From IMG/VR virus record IMGVR_UViG_3300020467_000010, positions 1-44,158 of that record: 44,158 nucleotides of DNA. One strand, given 5' to 3'. Positions 30,359 to 38,231 of this stretch are shown piece after piece (the first letter of the stretch is position 1; the number at the start of each line of letters is the position of its first letter). Under the pieces are notes generated by a model. The model was not told where the DNA came from. It did no database searches and saw nothing but the letters and a program-made list of their open reading frames with translations. Source of the stretch: a virus. The position numbers and the translations under genes were made by a program.

Positions 30359-30780
30359 CAATAATTCTCATATTTCCTCAGTTCGATAACGTTTTTAATC
30401 TGAAATCCTCTATTGGAGCACTGTTTAAGAACGTTCTCCAAATAATTTATACAAGTTTCGAGGTAGTCCATTTTTTGTTTGGTACGGATGAACTCATCAT
30501 CTGCCCAGATGTATGTGTTGAGGTCACCTTTGAGTACCTTATGGTTAAAGGGATTATCTTGGTACACCTTCGATGGTGCCTTACCAGAATAGTACTCAAA
30601 CTTCTGTTTATACATGCGGTTCTTCTTCATTTCAGCATCAGACAGCATCAGTCTGAACTGAGACCACAAGTTTAGGTACTTTTCATGTATGACAGTTACC
30701 TTAAAATTTTCCGTGTCAAGATCGTTCTGGTCGATTTTACAATCTTCCTTCCACATCTCACGGATGTCATCAAGATTCAT
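30358..30780 (-). CDS. uvsY: UvsY recombination mediator
   Basis: UvsY loads UvsX onto ssDNA covered by gp32. The 140-aa protein (T4: 137) begins MNLDDIREMWKEDCKIDQND and has KFEYYSGKAPSKVYQDNPFN, VLKGDLNTYIWADDEFIRTK and ENVLKQCSNRGFQIKNVIEL, the usual marine-phage UvsY pattern. It directly precedes uvsW (TGATG) and overlaps the tail-tube-like gene (ATGA). The strong family resemblance is from memory rather than a search. Confidence 0.88.
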   Translation of the reverse strand: MNLDDIREMWKEDCKIDQNDLDTENFKVTVIHEKYLNLWSQFRLMLSDAEMKKNRMYKQKFEYYSGKAPSKVYQDNPFNHKVLKGDLNTYIWADDEFIRTKQKMDYLETCINYLENVLKQCSNRGFQIKNVIELRKYENY

Positions 30781-31376
30781 GCTAATTCAGTTCTTCTCTT
30801 ACCTATTGTATCTTGGATGTCGTATAGATCGTAACGAAAGCTCGCTTGAGCTACAGCATACTCCGTACCATCTATTGTAGCATTAAATTCTAGTGCTGAC
30901 AAGGAGACAGGGAACATGTTCTCAAACGTGACAAAGAAATTTGTCTGAAAATTACTGTTTAATACTGCTAGTGATCCATCAGAACGTACATTGGTTAGTA
31001 TTTTACCAGTGTCCATCTTCTCTTCTGATCTATCTTCTAGGAAAGTTCTTTCTGCTAGAGTTCTACCAGTTGCCATACCTCTCATCCAGTTATGGAGAAT
31101 GAGATAGTTCTCTAAGTCCTCATCAATAAGGAACTGTAGATTAAGTGGTTCATAATTGATACCATGAGAATCCCACGGTATAGTACGACCCATAATTGTG
31201 GGTTGTTCTACCTGATTGATACTGATACCAGGAATGTTTGCGGTCTGTGCAAAGTAAGTTACCTTAGGATAATCTGCCAAGACAAACTTAAATCCAATAG
31301 GAGATAAAAAATTTCTATTTTCTATCTGTCCTTGGAATGAGTCGTAACCTTTATTACCTAGGTATGATCCCGCCAT
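30777..31376 (-). CDS. Tail-tube-like virion protein (gp19-fold candidate)
   Basis: The 199-aa protein starts MAGSYLGNKGYDSFQGQIEN, then FLSPIGFKFVLADYPKVTYF and TANIPGISINQVEQP. LQFLIDEDLENYLILHNWMR and a C-terminal strand pattern (YAVAQASFRYDLYDI) resemble tail-tube and baseplate tube-initiator proteins. In marine T4-like phages a similar protein sits beside uvsY and is called a virion structural protein. It is distinct from gp19 at 38248-38898. A late-type element lies just upstream. The exact role (baseplate hub, gp54-like, or tube) is not settled by the sequence. Confidence 0.65.
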   Translation of the reverse strand: MAGSYLGNKGYDSFQGQIENRNFLSPIGFKFVLADYPKVTYFAQTANIPGISINQVEQPTIMGRTIPWDSHGINYEPLNLQFLIDEDLENYLILHNWMRGMATGRTLAERTFLEDRSEEKMDTGKILTNVRSDGSLAVLNSNFQTNFFVTFENMFPVSLSALEFNATIDGTEYAVAQASFRYDLYDIQDTIGKRRTELA

Positions 31377-31747
31377 TACTCTTCGTCTTTTTGATTATTT
31401 AGGTACTCAATGACCTCATCATGATCCTTTGCTGCTTTATAGAAGGCAGCATACTGTGCTTCTATACTGAAATTATCCAATCCTTCTACCTCTGAAGGTT
31501 CCTGTTTGATAACTACCTTAGATTTTTCTTGCTCATCCCAATGTTCATGTAGTTTATCTACTTGTACATCAACATCTCTCATAGTATGCTCTACTTTAAG
31601 GTCAAACCACACTCGTTTTAACCATGCTATGAATCCCAAAGAGAAAAATTTTACGAATTGGTTGGGTTGTTTGTTTGCCCATCTCTCCATCTTGGCATAC
31701 CAAGGGTCTACACCTGGTCCAAATGTCTTTTCGAATTCGTATTTCAT
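31376..31747 (-). CDS. Hypothetical protein, 123 aa
   Basis: The product begins MKYEFEKTFGPGVDPWYAKM and has a hydrophobic patch (FVKFFSLGFIAWLKRVWFDL, about 32-51) that could be a membrane or buried helix, followed by an acidic, helical C-terminal half (SIEAQYAAFYKAAKDHDEVI). The start overlaps the 40-aa gene (ATGA) and the end overlaps the tail-tube-like gene (TAATG). No family recognised. Confidence 0.65.
   Translation of the reverse strand: MKYEFEKTFGPGVDPWYAKMERWANKQPNQFVKFFSLGFIAWLKRVWFDLKVEHTMRDVDVQVDKLHEHWDEQEKSKVVIKQEPSEVEGLDNFSIEAQYAAFYKAAKDHDEVIEYLNNQKDEE
31396..31403 (-). promoter_or_regulatory. Possible late promoter (CCTAAATA variant)
   Basis: CCTAAATA on the minus strand lies inside the end of the 123-aa gene, about 20 nt before the tail-tube-like ATG at 31376. 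It could give late expression of a structural gene inside a mixed cluster. Confidence 0.4.
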
Positions 31748-31866
31748 TTTTTTGCTTTTCTGATATCGTCATGCAACCTTTCAGTTGGAGACTTTTTCTT
31801 TTTCTTCCTCTTAACATCTGCTATAGCATTTTTTATGATAGTAAAAGGAGTGTTAAGTAATTTCAT
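31744..31866 (-). CDS. Basic 40-aa protein
   Basis: A 40-codon frame begins MKLLNTPFTIIKNAIADVKR, passes through KKKKKSP and ends ERLHDDIRKAKK. It overlaps both neighbours exactly (TAATG before, ATGA after). It is an amphipathic N-terminal helix followed by a highly basic stretch. Too short for a family call; the overlaps support a real gene. Confidence 0.6.
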   Translation of the reverse strand: MKLLNTPFTIIKNAIADVKRKKKKKSPTERLHDDIRKAKK

Positions 31867-32066
31867 TAGTCGTAGATACCGTACGGTGTTAAATCATAAT
31901 AAGGAGTTTCTAATGGCTCACCCTTAAGAGGTGTTGGTTCACCTATCTTTGCTAAGATATCAGCAGGTATTTTTTTCTGACTAATATCATAAGGTATGGG
32001 TGCGTTTGCTACACATACCCTTACACATTCCCATTCTTCCTCAGTAAGAGAATAGTTAGTCATCAT
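31866..32066 (-). CDS. Hypothetical protein, 66 aa
   Basis: The product begins MMTNYSLTEEEWECVRVCVA, then NAPIPYDISQKKIPADILAK and a Pro/Tyr-rich tail (ETPYYDLTPYGIYD). It starts at ATG 32066 (or 32063), 11 nt inside the preceding gene's end, and overlaps the 40-aa gene as TAATG. It is soluble and acidic. I recall similar small proteins in marine phages but no role. Confidence 0.65.
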   Translation of the reverse strand: MMTNYSLTEEEWECVRVCVANAPIPYDISQKKIPADILAKIGEPTPLKGEPLETPYYDLTPYGIYD

Positions 32067-32262
32067 GATCCCATGGGTCTTCTAGAGTTTTGTTGTCAAA
32101 AAATGCTTTGTACACACCAAACGTGGTGAGTCCTATCACTATTACAATAAATGAAATTGCAAATGTGAAGTTAGGATCAGCATTATAATGTGGAATAATT
32201 GCATTACACTTAGTCCAAGTACCAGGTAATGTATACACTGGTGGGCATGATAAAAAAATCAT
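32056..32262 (-). CDS. Small membrane protein, 68 aa
   Basis: The N-terminus MIFLSCPPVYTLPGTWTKCN carries two cysteines and then one strong membrane helix (FTFAISFIVIVIGLTTFGVY, about 32-51) followed by an acidic tail (LEDPWDHDD). The start overlaps the 97-aa gene (ATGA). A short cysteine-containing outer segment before a single helix could be periplasmic; a lysis or entry role is possible but unsupported. Confidence 0.65.
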   Translation of the reverse strand: MIFLSCPPVYTLPGTWTKCNAIIPHYNADPNFTFAISFIVIVIGLTTFGVYKAFFDNKTLEDPWDHDD

Positions 32263-32552
32263 CTTCTTACTACTGCGGGAACGTCACCCTCACCCTCATC
32301 ATCTTCGTCATCTTCATCAATCCATGGATCTGTTATTTCCATGCCATTGTTAATACGATTCTGTAATGATGCGTGTAACGGATCTTTGGTGAAGTTAACA
32401 ACCATTAACTCATCACCATTTTTTACATCCTTTAACTCAGGATGTACAGGTGTCAACTCTCTCTTCTCTTTGATAAACTTATCATTCCAAAACATCAAAA
32501 CAAATGCCTGATACAATAAGTATAGAGAACATATCGTAAATATTATTACCAT
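32259..32552 (-). CDS. Membrane-anchored acidic protein, 97 aa
   Basis: A membrane helix at the very N-terminus (VIIFTICSLYLLYQAFVLMF, about 2-21) is followed by basic residues (KFIKEKRELTP) and a soluble domain that ends in a very acidic run (DEDDEDDEGEGD). The late promoter TATAAATA lies only 5 nt before ATG 32552, so the mRNA would start at or next to the start codon; ATG at codon 20 is an alternative. No family recognised. Confidence 0.65.
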   Translation of the reverse strand: MVIIFTICSLYLLYQAFVLMFWNDKFIKEKRELTPVHPELKDVKNGDELMVVNFTKDPLHASLQNRINNGMEITDPWIDEDDEDDEGEGDVPAVVRR

Positions 32553-32557
32553 TAAAA

Positions 32558-32565
32558 TATTTATA
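32558..32565 (-). promoter_or_regulatory. T4-type late promoter (perfect TATAAATA)
   Basis: The exact late consensus on the minus strand lies 5 nt upstream of ATG 32552. A start 6-7 nt after it would give a leaderless or nearly leaderless mRNA. Confidence 0.6.
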
Positions 32566-32573
32566 TCCTTTGT

Positions 32574-32903
32574 CTAGAAGAGGTTTGTCCTTGGTATGTA
32601 CTCTTTTGCTTTTTGTATGTACGGTAAAACTTCAGTCTCTACTCTCTCTGCTATTTTATCTATAATATTAACATCAATATGCATAAATGGAGGAATGATT
32701 CCCAATATTCTAAGTAAACCATCAACAAACAATGCAAGGGTAGTGAAACCTAGAATCATACTGATGATAGTTGCTTCTCTATTATGCTTTGCCATTGAGG
32801 CTTCATCTATTCTTCTGGCTTCTTCTACTGCTTCCCTGATAAGGGCATCAACTTCTGCCTTTGTGTAGAATTGTCCTATTCCAGGTATGTCATGTAAATC
32901 CAT
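32574..32903 (-). CDS. Membrane protein with helical N-domain, 109 aa
   Basis: The N-terminal half is helical and charged (TKAEVDALIREAVEEARRID), followed by a membrane segment (IISMILGFTTLALFVDGLL, about 46-64) and an amphipathic C-terminus (IDKIAERVETEVLPYIQKAK). ATG 32903 has an AGGAGG ribosome site 3 nt upstream that includes the stop of the preceding gene. No family is recognised. Confidence 0.7.
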   Translation of the reverse strand: MDLHDIPGIGQFYTKAEVDALIREAVEEARRIDEASMAKHNREATIISMILGFTTLALFVDGLLRILGIIPPFMHIDVNIIDKIAERVETEVLPYIQKAKEYIPRTNLF

Positions 32904-32910
32904 TAGCCTC

Positions 32911-33075
32911 CTATTGCCAGTATTCGTCGAGTCTTTCTAATACATTCATTAGAATTCTATTAGCAGCTCCACGTTGACGGTCATCCCATTCTGGGTACCA
33001 CGTTTTGTCATGAAGACCTGTCTTCATCTTCATAATATAAGCTGTCATGTTCACTTTGTCAAGCCTTCCGTTCAT
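32911..33075 (-). CDS. Conserved 54-aa protein
   Basis: The frame begins MNGRLDKVNMTAYIMKMKTG and continues LHDKTWYPEWDDRQRGAANR, ending LERLDEYWQ. I recall near-identical small proteins next to gp23 in marine T4-like phages. The stop is followed at once by the next gene's ribosome site. The aromatic, charged composition suggests a folded helical protein; the role is unknown. A TTAAATA element about 22 nt upstream may be its late promoter. Confidence 0.7.
   Translation of the reverse strand: MNGRLDKVNMTAYIMKMKTGLHDKTWYPEWDDRQRGAANRILMNVLERLDEYWQ
33034..33062 (-). promoter_or_regulatory. Sigma70-like promoter inside the 54-aa gene
   Basis: A perfect TTGACA (33057-33062) and TATATT (33034-33039, 5 of 6) are separated by 17 nt on the minus strand. 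It would start transcription near 33027, allowing early reading of the membrane-protein cluster toward uvsY/uvsW. Being inside a gene, it may be chance. Confidence 0.45.
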
Positions 33076-33096
33076 TTTATACAGATCGTATCCTAT

Positions 33097-33104
33097 TATT
33101 TAAC
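33097..33104 (-). promoter_or_regulatory. Possible late promoter (GTTAAATA)
   Basis: GTTAAATA on the minus strand follows the gp23 terminator and precedes ATG 33075 by 21 nt. Weak match, supported by position. Confidence 0.35.
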
Positions 33105-33110
33105 ATAAAA

Positions 33111-33132
33111 AAAGACCCCCGAAGGGGTCTTT
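33111..33132 (-). terminator. Intrinsic terminator after gp23
   Basis: The stem AAAGACCCC/GGGGTCTTT (9 bp) closes a TTCG tetraloop when read on the minus strand and is followed by seven T. It ends the gp23 transcript 22 nt after the stop codon. Confidence 0.9.
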
Positions 33133-33153
33133 GTAAAGTATATAAGCGATTGC

Positions 33154-34500
33154 TTACATTAGATTGTCAACAAGAACACGTCTGTAGTAGCGGTTCTTAT
33201 TAGGATCAAGATCTCCACCGCCTTGGTCTGTGCCTTCCGCAAATGGGTTAGCAACCATACCGTAACGAGTCTTAAAGCCAATTTTAGGTTGGAATGTATC
33301 CTGACCTACGGCTCTGACCATTTGTAGAGGTACATATGGACAATAGAACAGACCTGCGTCGTATGCTGAACTACCTTTGTATCCTGCAACGTAGAAGTGT
33401 CTGTCACTTACGTTTGCTGAATAAGGGTCAACGTACACTTTGATGCGTCCGTTTAATGTTCCTGCAAGTGTGGAACTATTGTCATCTGGAAGTAAGTTTG
33501 AGTTTCCAGCTAAAGCAGGTGTGTAATCAAGTACACCAGCCATTGATAGAGCAGAAGCTACGTCTGCAGAACATATTAGAATGTTCCCTTTTCCACGACG
33601 AGTTTCATGCCCGATTGCGTTCATGTCTCTTTCGATCTGGAATAGAAGACCTTTAAACTTCTCAACTGACCATCTACCGTTGGAGTCAACGTCTAGGTCA
33701 AATATTCCTGCAGTTGCTGTGTTGTTCTGAGCACCAGGTCTTGCAACCTTGTATACAGATCTTACAACTTCACGGTTGATTTCAGCAAGAACCTCTGTTG
33801 AGAGGATGTTTGCCAATTCTGACTCAGCGTCTAAGCCGTGAACTGCCTTAAGGTCTTGTGCTAGTTCTAAACTGTACTCAGCTTTGAGTGCTCTGGACTT
33901 AGCAGTCACAGTAACTTTCTCAATACTGAAGTTCATTTCAGCGAACTGGTTACCACTAGCATCACCTAATGCTTCAGCTTCTGCTGTAGGCATTCCGTCT
34001 GATGTGTTGTAAGTTCCAGATGCGTTTAGAAGTCCTGGGTTAGATCCAGACTGTGCTGTTCTACCTAGGTCACTAGCAGCGTTCTCTGCTGAGAACTCTG
34101 TATCTGCTTCGTTAAAGAATGCTTCGGATCCAGCTGTACGGTTAGTACCATAGCGTGATCTCATCGCAAAGATAAGACCTGTTGGACCTGTCATTGGTTG
34201 TACCCCTGCAATGTCATAAGCAATAAGCTTAGGCATTGATCTCCTGATTAGGGAGATTAAAACTGGGTCGAAACCTGCTACAGGACCTGTAGCTGTAGAA
34301 CTACCACTGAAACCTGCAGTACCAGCAGACATTGTAGGAGCAGCTTCGTTAAGAACGCCAGCTTCTTCCTTTAAAAATCTTTCTTGGTTTTCTAGCAGGA
34401 CTGAGGTAACTGCCTTTCTATAACCATCTTTGATATTGTCTATCTCAGAGTGCTCTAGAATGGGTTTCCACTTTTCCTGCAATGATTCTGAATTAAACAT
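33154..34500 (-). CDS. 23: gp23 major capsid protein
   Basis: The main head protein. The N-terminal part (1-about 60, MFNSESLQEKWKPILEHSEI) is the propeptide removed by the gp21 protease. The HK97-fold body follows: FDPVLISLIRRSMPKLIAYD, GPTGLIFAMRSRYG, SIEKVTVTAKSRALKAEYSL, and the C-terminal KIGFKTRYGMVANPF. At 448 aa it is a typical marine-phage length (T4: 521). It has a late-type element upstream and its own terminator, which fits very high expression. Confidence 0.97.
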   Translation of the reverse strand: MFNSESLQEKWKPILEHSEIDNIKDGYRKAVTSVLLENQERFLKEEAGVLNEAAPTMSAGTAGFSGSSTATGPVAGFDPVLISLIRRSMPKLIAYDIAGVQPMTGPTGLIFAMRSRYGTNRTAGSEAFFNEADTEFSAENAASDLGRTAQSGSNPGLLNASGTYNTSDGMPTAEAEALGDASGNQFAEMNFSIEKVTVTAKSRALKAEYSLELAQDLKAVHGLDAESELANILSTEVLAEINREVVRSVYKVARPGAQNNTATAGIFDLDVDSNGRWSVEKFKGLLFQIERDMNAIGHETRRGKGNILICSADVASALSMAGVLDYTPALAGNSNLLPDDNSSTLAGTLNGRIKVYVDPYSANVSDRHFYVAGYKGSSAYDAGLFYCPYVPLQMVRAVGQDTFQPKIGFKTRYGMVANPFAEGTDQGGGDLDPNKNRYYRRVLVDNLM

Positions 34501-34528
34501 TGCGTTTTTCTCTTGGAAAAAATAGATT

Positions 34529-34536
34529 TACTTATA
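34529..34536 (-). promoter_or_regulatory. Late promoter for gp23 (TATAAGTA)
   Basis: TATAAGTA on the minus strand differs by one base from the late consensus and lies 28 nt before the gp23 ATG. The leader contains AAGAG as a possible ribosome site. Confidence 0.5.
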
Positions 34537-34542
34537 ATAAAA

Positions 34543-35580
34543 TCACCTTGCCCAACGGCTTAGTGCACTAGCGTATGCAGACATTGCATCACCAGTTACT
34601 TCGCCACCCTCAATTGCAACGTCATCGGATTTCTCCTCAGCAGGTGCAGGTTTGGTTGAGAAATAAGACTCTTTAAGAGTATTTACTTTCTCACGGAAGG
34701 CTTCTTCATTGTCAAACTCAACAGCTTCAGCAAGAGAGTGTAGTTTCTCCTTCTGTGTGAGGGAGAGACCCTCGCTCAGCTCATTCACAATCCCATTCTT
34801 GATATAGCTGCCGACCTCTTTTGAGAGATCAACATTCTCTTCGATTTGTTGGTTGAGTTTTTGCTCCATAGTATCGAGTTGCTTAGTCATTTCATCAACT
34901 AAGTCAACTTTTTCGTCGGGAAGATCAATATGATTCTCGACAAAAACTTGTTTGAGACCAGCCATGACAGACTCTGCCATTTCGGTTTTGATTCCGTGCT
35001 CAATTGCGAGTTCGTTATCCTTAATCCAAGAATCCACATGGTATTTAAGGGTCTCGTCAACCTTTTCTGCAAGCTCGGACTTCATAGTCTCGACTTCTTC
35101 TTCTAGGACTTTTGCATAATCACTATGCATACGCTCTAGTTCTTCGTTTATACGGGAAACAACTGCTGCTTCGAAGATAGTCTTTGCTTTCTCTTTAAAC
35201 TCTTCTGATAGGTCTTCACCTTCAGTAAGAGCAGCAACGTCAGCAGAGAGATCGATCTCGATAGTTTCAGTGTCCGCAGGTGTTTCAGCAATAACCTCAC
35301 CTTCAGGTTCTAGACCTGCTTTTACGTCTCCTTTTGTACTAAACTCTGCCTTCTGTGCAGATGCAGCAGATGGTTTTGTTTGAGGAGGTGTAGCAGTAGG
35401 ACCGCCACCAGTCTTGTACTTATTGGAATCGTCAGTAGGTTTAGAATTAAATGGTGTAGGACCACCTAAATCTTGAGGACCACCTTGTCCAGGAGTTCCA
35501 CCTTCACTTTTAGGTTGTGGATCACCAGGTTTGGCGTTTTTGGTCACTGCATTTTCATCAATAGTTTGTTCATTAGACAT
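34543..35580 (-). CDS. 22: gp22 prohead scaffold protein
   Basis: Forms the inner core on which the capsid assembles and is later cut up by gp21. The 345-aa protein has a disordered Gly/Pro/Gln-rich N-terminus (about 1-95) and then a long acidic coiled-coil body (EELERMHSDYAKVLEEEVET, LVDEMTKQLDTMEQKLNQQI), the usual scaffold design. Its position between gp21 and gp23 matches T4. The start has GGGAG upstream and a perfect late promoter. Confidence 0.9.
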   Translation of the reverse strand: MSNEQTIDENAVTKNAKPGDPQPKSEGGTPGQGGPQDLGGPTPFNSKPTDDSNKYKTGGGPTATPPQTKPSAASAQKAEFSTKGDVKAGLEPEGEVIAETPADTETIEIDLSADVAALTEGEDLSEEFKEKAKTIFEAAVVSRINEELERMHSDYAKVLEEEVETMKSELAEKVDETLKYHVDSWIKDNELAIEHGIKTEMAESVMAGLKQVFVENHIDLPDEKVDLVDEMTKQLDTMEQKLNQQIEENVDLSKEVGSYIKNGIVNELSEGLSLTQKEKLHSLAEAVEFDNEEAFREKVNTLKESYFSTKPAPAEEKSDDVAIEGGEVTGDAMSAYASALSRWAR

Positions 35581-35622
35581 TGTTGTCTCCCTCTGCGTAC
35601 AATTTTGGTTATTTGCTATAGT

Positions 35623-35630
35623 TATTTATA
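35623..35630 (-). promoter_or_regulatory. T4-type late promoter for gp22 (perfect TATAAATA)
   Basis: The exact consensus on the minus strand gives a leader of about 37 nt to the gp22 ATG at 35580, with a GGGAG ribosome site. Confidence 0.75.
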
Positions 35631-35632
35631 AC

Positions 35633-36277
35633 TTATAGACTTTTTAAGAATGTATCGAATGCGGAAATCTTCCTTTCCGAGATTTGAGATGCGGCTGCGT
35701 TGTTAATTCTGTCCTTAATTGTCTCCAATTTCTGTTCAGATACACCGCTTCCAGTCCAAATCCATTCTTTACCTTCTAAAATACCTTCCACAAATGCGTC
35801 AGGTGCTGATGGGTCTGCTACTATATCAGCAGCAGTAGCTAGTGTGAAGTCATCACACACTACCTTACATCCATTTTGTTCTCTAATAGAACCTAGTCCT
35901 CGTGAAGAAACACCAAGTTTGATGCCTTCATCAAGAAGTTCTTTAGTTACACGTCCCATAGGAGTATCAAGTATGCGTGCTTTACCCACATAGTTGTTAC
36001 CTTCTTGTCTAAGAGATGTGATTAAATGTGATACACGATCTAAGTTTATGGTAGGTCCTTCTGGATGACCGAGTTCTCCCATTGCACGACCCTTTTTAAT
36101 ATAACCTTCGTTATATTTTTGTACTTCTCTATTAAGAGTTTCCATTGGATACATGCGTCCGTTACGGTTTTTGATAGCACCCTGTAGAAATACACCTTCG
36201 ATAAAGGTTTTGCGTTTGCTTCCCTTACCTTCGGTTATTACTTTGGTATCATTTATCGTTTCCGTTATCAGTTTCAT
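35633..36277 (-). CDS. 21: gp21 prohead protease
   Basis: Serine protease that matures the prohead by cutting gp22, gp23 and itself. The 214-aa protein shows MGELGHPEG with H71 and LGVSSRGLG with S124 or S125 as catalytic candidates. IEGVFLQGAIKNRNGRMYPM is the typical N-terminal segment of this U9/S78-like family. Size and position match T4 gp21 (212 aa). The start overlaps the acidic core gene by 29 nt. Confidence 0.95.
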   Translation of the reverse strand: MKLITETINDTKVITEGKGSKRKTFIEGVFLQGAIKNRNGRMYPMETLNREVQKYNEGYIKKGRAMGELGHPEGPTINLDRVSHLITSLRQEGNNYVGKARILDTPMGRVTKELLDEGIKLGVSSRGLGSIREQNGCKVVCDDFTLATAADIVADPSAPDAFVEGILEGKEWIWTGSGVSEQKLETIKDRINNAAASQISERKISAFDTFLKSL

Positions 36278-36554
36278 CTGGTTTTACCTCGGTTTCGGTG
36301 TCATCTGACGGTTCGACAGAACTAGGAGTTCCATCTGCTTCCGCATCAACTTTCGCTGCTTCTATTTCGTCGCTCTCGTCTGGATTTTCTGGCACCTCTG
36401 GAGTAGGTGTAAACATTTGCTTACCCACTTCTTGTTTCATGGAGTCAATAGAGTCCATGGCCAGTTCCTTCATACGGGAATCAACGTAATCACTAAGATC
36501 TTTTCCACCACCGAATACGGTGTTAACAATATCAATTGAGCTTTGAGAAGGCAT
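36249..36554 (-). CDS. Acidic prohead core-like protein, 101 aa
   Basis: Lies between 20 and 21, where T4 has the small core genes 67 and 68. The first 45 residues (MPSQSSIDIVNTVFGGGKDL, SRMKELAMDSIDSMKQEV) are helical; the rest is a very acidic, disordered tail (DESDEIEAAKVDAEADGTPS). This matches the acidic internal core proteins by position and composition, not by clear homology. A late-type element lies about 20 nt upstream. Confidence 0.7.
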   Translation of the reverse strand: MPSQSSIDIVNTVFGGGKDLSDYVDSRMKELAMDSIDSMKQEVGKQMFTPTPEVPENPDESDEIEAAKVDAEADGTPSSVEPSDDTETEVKPDETDNGNDK

Positions 36555-36573
36555 AATTATAATCGTATAATAC

Positions 36574-36581
36574 TATTTAGA
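36574..36581 (-). promoter_or_regulatory. Late promoter element (TCTAAATA) at the gp20 stop
   Basis: TCTAAATA on the minus strand contains the gp20 stop codon and lies 20 nt before ATG 36554. It has the same form as the site at the hsp20 stop. Confidence 0.5.
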
Positions 36582-38199
36582 TATCTCCCTTTTTATAATC
36601 TTTAGGATCCACTCCTGGCTCCTCTTCCACTGGTTCAGGTTCGGGAGGTGTTGCTGCTAATTCCATCTGCATCTTCTCAAGTTGAGCAATTTCTGCGGGT
36701 GGAACTACAAGACCAGCTTCGATTTCAGCCTGCATCTGTTCGTCTATTTCACCGAATTCAGCATCAGTCTGCTTAAGTATATAGCGTCTCATGTACTCAA
36801 CACTAAAATACTTACCTACGAAAGGATCCATTTGAGCAAGAAGTGCCATCCTTTCGTTCATTACTTCCTTCTCTTTCATTTCAGAGAAGTAGTTGTCAGC
36901 AATGAAGTTATATTGGATGTGCTCTTTAAACTCATCCCATTCATCTATAGTTATAACACCTTTAAGAATCAATTGAGTCTTAAGGATATCATTAAAGAGA
37001 TCCGTAAACTTCTTACGCAGTCTTACTATAAATTTCTGGAACTTAACTTCGTCTCTAGTGATTTCTGCACTACGTCCGATGTTAAATGAACTTTCGCTTT
37101 CTAATCTAGACTCAGGAACATTAAGTGCACGGTAAAGTTTCTTCTGGAAGTACTTAACATCTTCTAATTCACCTAGGTTTTGTCCACCTGGTAGTGTAGA
37201 AATTTCTGTACCCCTTCCACCTTCACGTCTTGGTAACCAGAAGTCCTCCAACATGGACATGAACTTCTTGTCGTCACGGATTTCTCCTGTGTCTGCATTA
37301 TATACTAACTTATTCCTATAGCGAGACATAACCTCACGGAGGTATTGTTCTGCCTTTTGCTTAGGAAGGTTTCCTACATCAATGTAGAAAATTCTTCTTT
37401 CAGGTGCACGAGAAAGTCTGTATATAACTAGACTATCCTCAATCATACGCAACTGATTAAGTGCTTTAATTGCTTTGTGAAGATGTGAAAGCACATAGTT
37501 ACGCTGCATATCCATCTGTCCAGAGTGGACGTAGGTAACTGCATCGGGTGCGATTTTTACACCATTATTCTCGTATCCTTTTAATCCTTTAGGAGAATAT
37601 ATGTAATATTCTACGGACTTAGGTACGATACTTGTAACCTCAGGATCTACTACTCTCTGTCTATCCTTAGGTTTGTCAAACTCTATAACCTTTTTGATCT
37701 TTCTAGGATCAATGTAACGCAGTTCTGTAATTCCAAGAGCAGGATCGTTAACATCAATCATTTTATGATAAAAAAGTCTTCCGTCGATGTACCATCTACG
37801 GAAAATGTCGTATGCTTTTCTATCAAAATCTAATAAAACAAGAACGTTTTCGAATTCATCCCGAATAACGTTCTTTAGATTCTGACTAATTTTTAAATTT
37901 TGGAGGTCAATATCAACAGGGTGATCATTTAGATCTCCTGCTATTGCTTCGTTTACTACATCGTTAATAGCACTGTCGGCTTCTGGATGCAGAGACATTT
38001 CTCTGTATCTTCCTATGAGATCAGCTTCGCTTGCTTTATTAGCAGCGTCACCCATCTCAACGTACTGACCAAAATAACCACCTGCAACTATTGGACTCGC
38101 AGCGTCTTCTGATTCTTTACGCACAAAAGAAGGCTGGGTTCCCTTTCCAGGAGCCTTAGCCTTCTTTCTATCAAGCGAATAACCAAATAATTGAGACAT
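36577..38199 (-). CDS. 20: gp20 portal protein
   Basis: Twelve copies form the head vertex through which DNA enters and leaves. From ATG 38199 the protein is 540 aa (T4: 524). Typical segments are YREMSLHPEADSAINDVVNE, NLKNVIRDEFENVLVLLDFD, WYIDGRLFYHKMIDV, ELRYIDPRKI, RAPERRIFYIDVGNLPKQKA and NVPESRLESESSFNIGRSAE. The marine-phage acidic C-terminal tail is present. A TTG one codon upstream is not needed. Confidence 0.97.
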   Translation of the reverse strand: MSQLFGYSLDRKKAKAPGKGTQPSFVRKESEDAASPIVAGGYFGQYVEMGDAANKASEADLIGRYREMSLHPEADSAINDVVNEAIAGDLNDHPVDIDLQNLKISQNLKNVIRDEFENVLVLLDFDRKAYDIFRRWYIDGRLFYHKMIDVNDPALGITELRYIDPRKIKKVIEFDKPKDRQRVVDPEVTSIVPKSVEYYIYSPKGLKGYENNGVKIAPDAVTYVHSGQMDMQRNYVLSHLHKAIKALNQLRMIEDSLVIYRLSRAPERRIFYIDVGNLPKQKAEQYLREVMSRYRNKLVYNADTGEIRDDKKFMSMLEDFWLPRREGGRGTEISTLPGGQNLGELEDVKYFQKKLYRALNVPESRLESESSFNIGRSAEITRDEVKFQKFIVRLRKKFTDLFNDILKTQLILKGVITIDEWDEFKEHIQYNFIADNYFSEMKEKEVMNERMALLAQMDPFVGKYFSVEYMRRYILKQTDAEFGEIDEQMQAEIEAGLVVPPAEIAQLEKMQMELAATPPEPEPVEEEPGVDPKDYKKGDI

Positions 38200-38231
38200 C
38201 AATATACCCGTTTACTGTATCATAACATATT

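Noticed and set aside
36682-37089. A 135-aa plus-strand frame
   Set aside because: Opposite strand of gp20 coding sequence, with no ribosome site or promoter.
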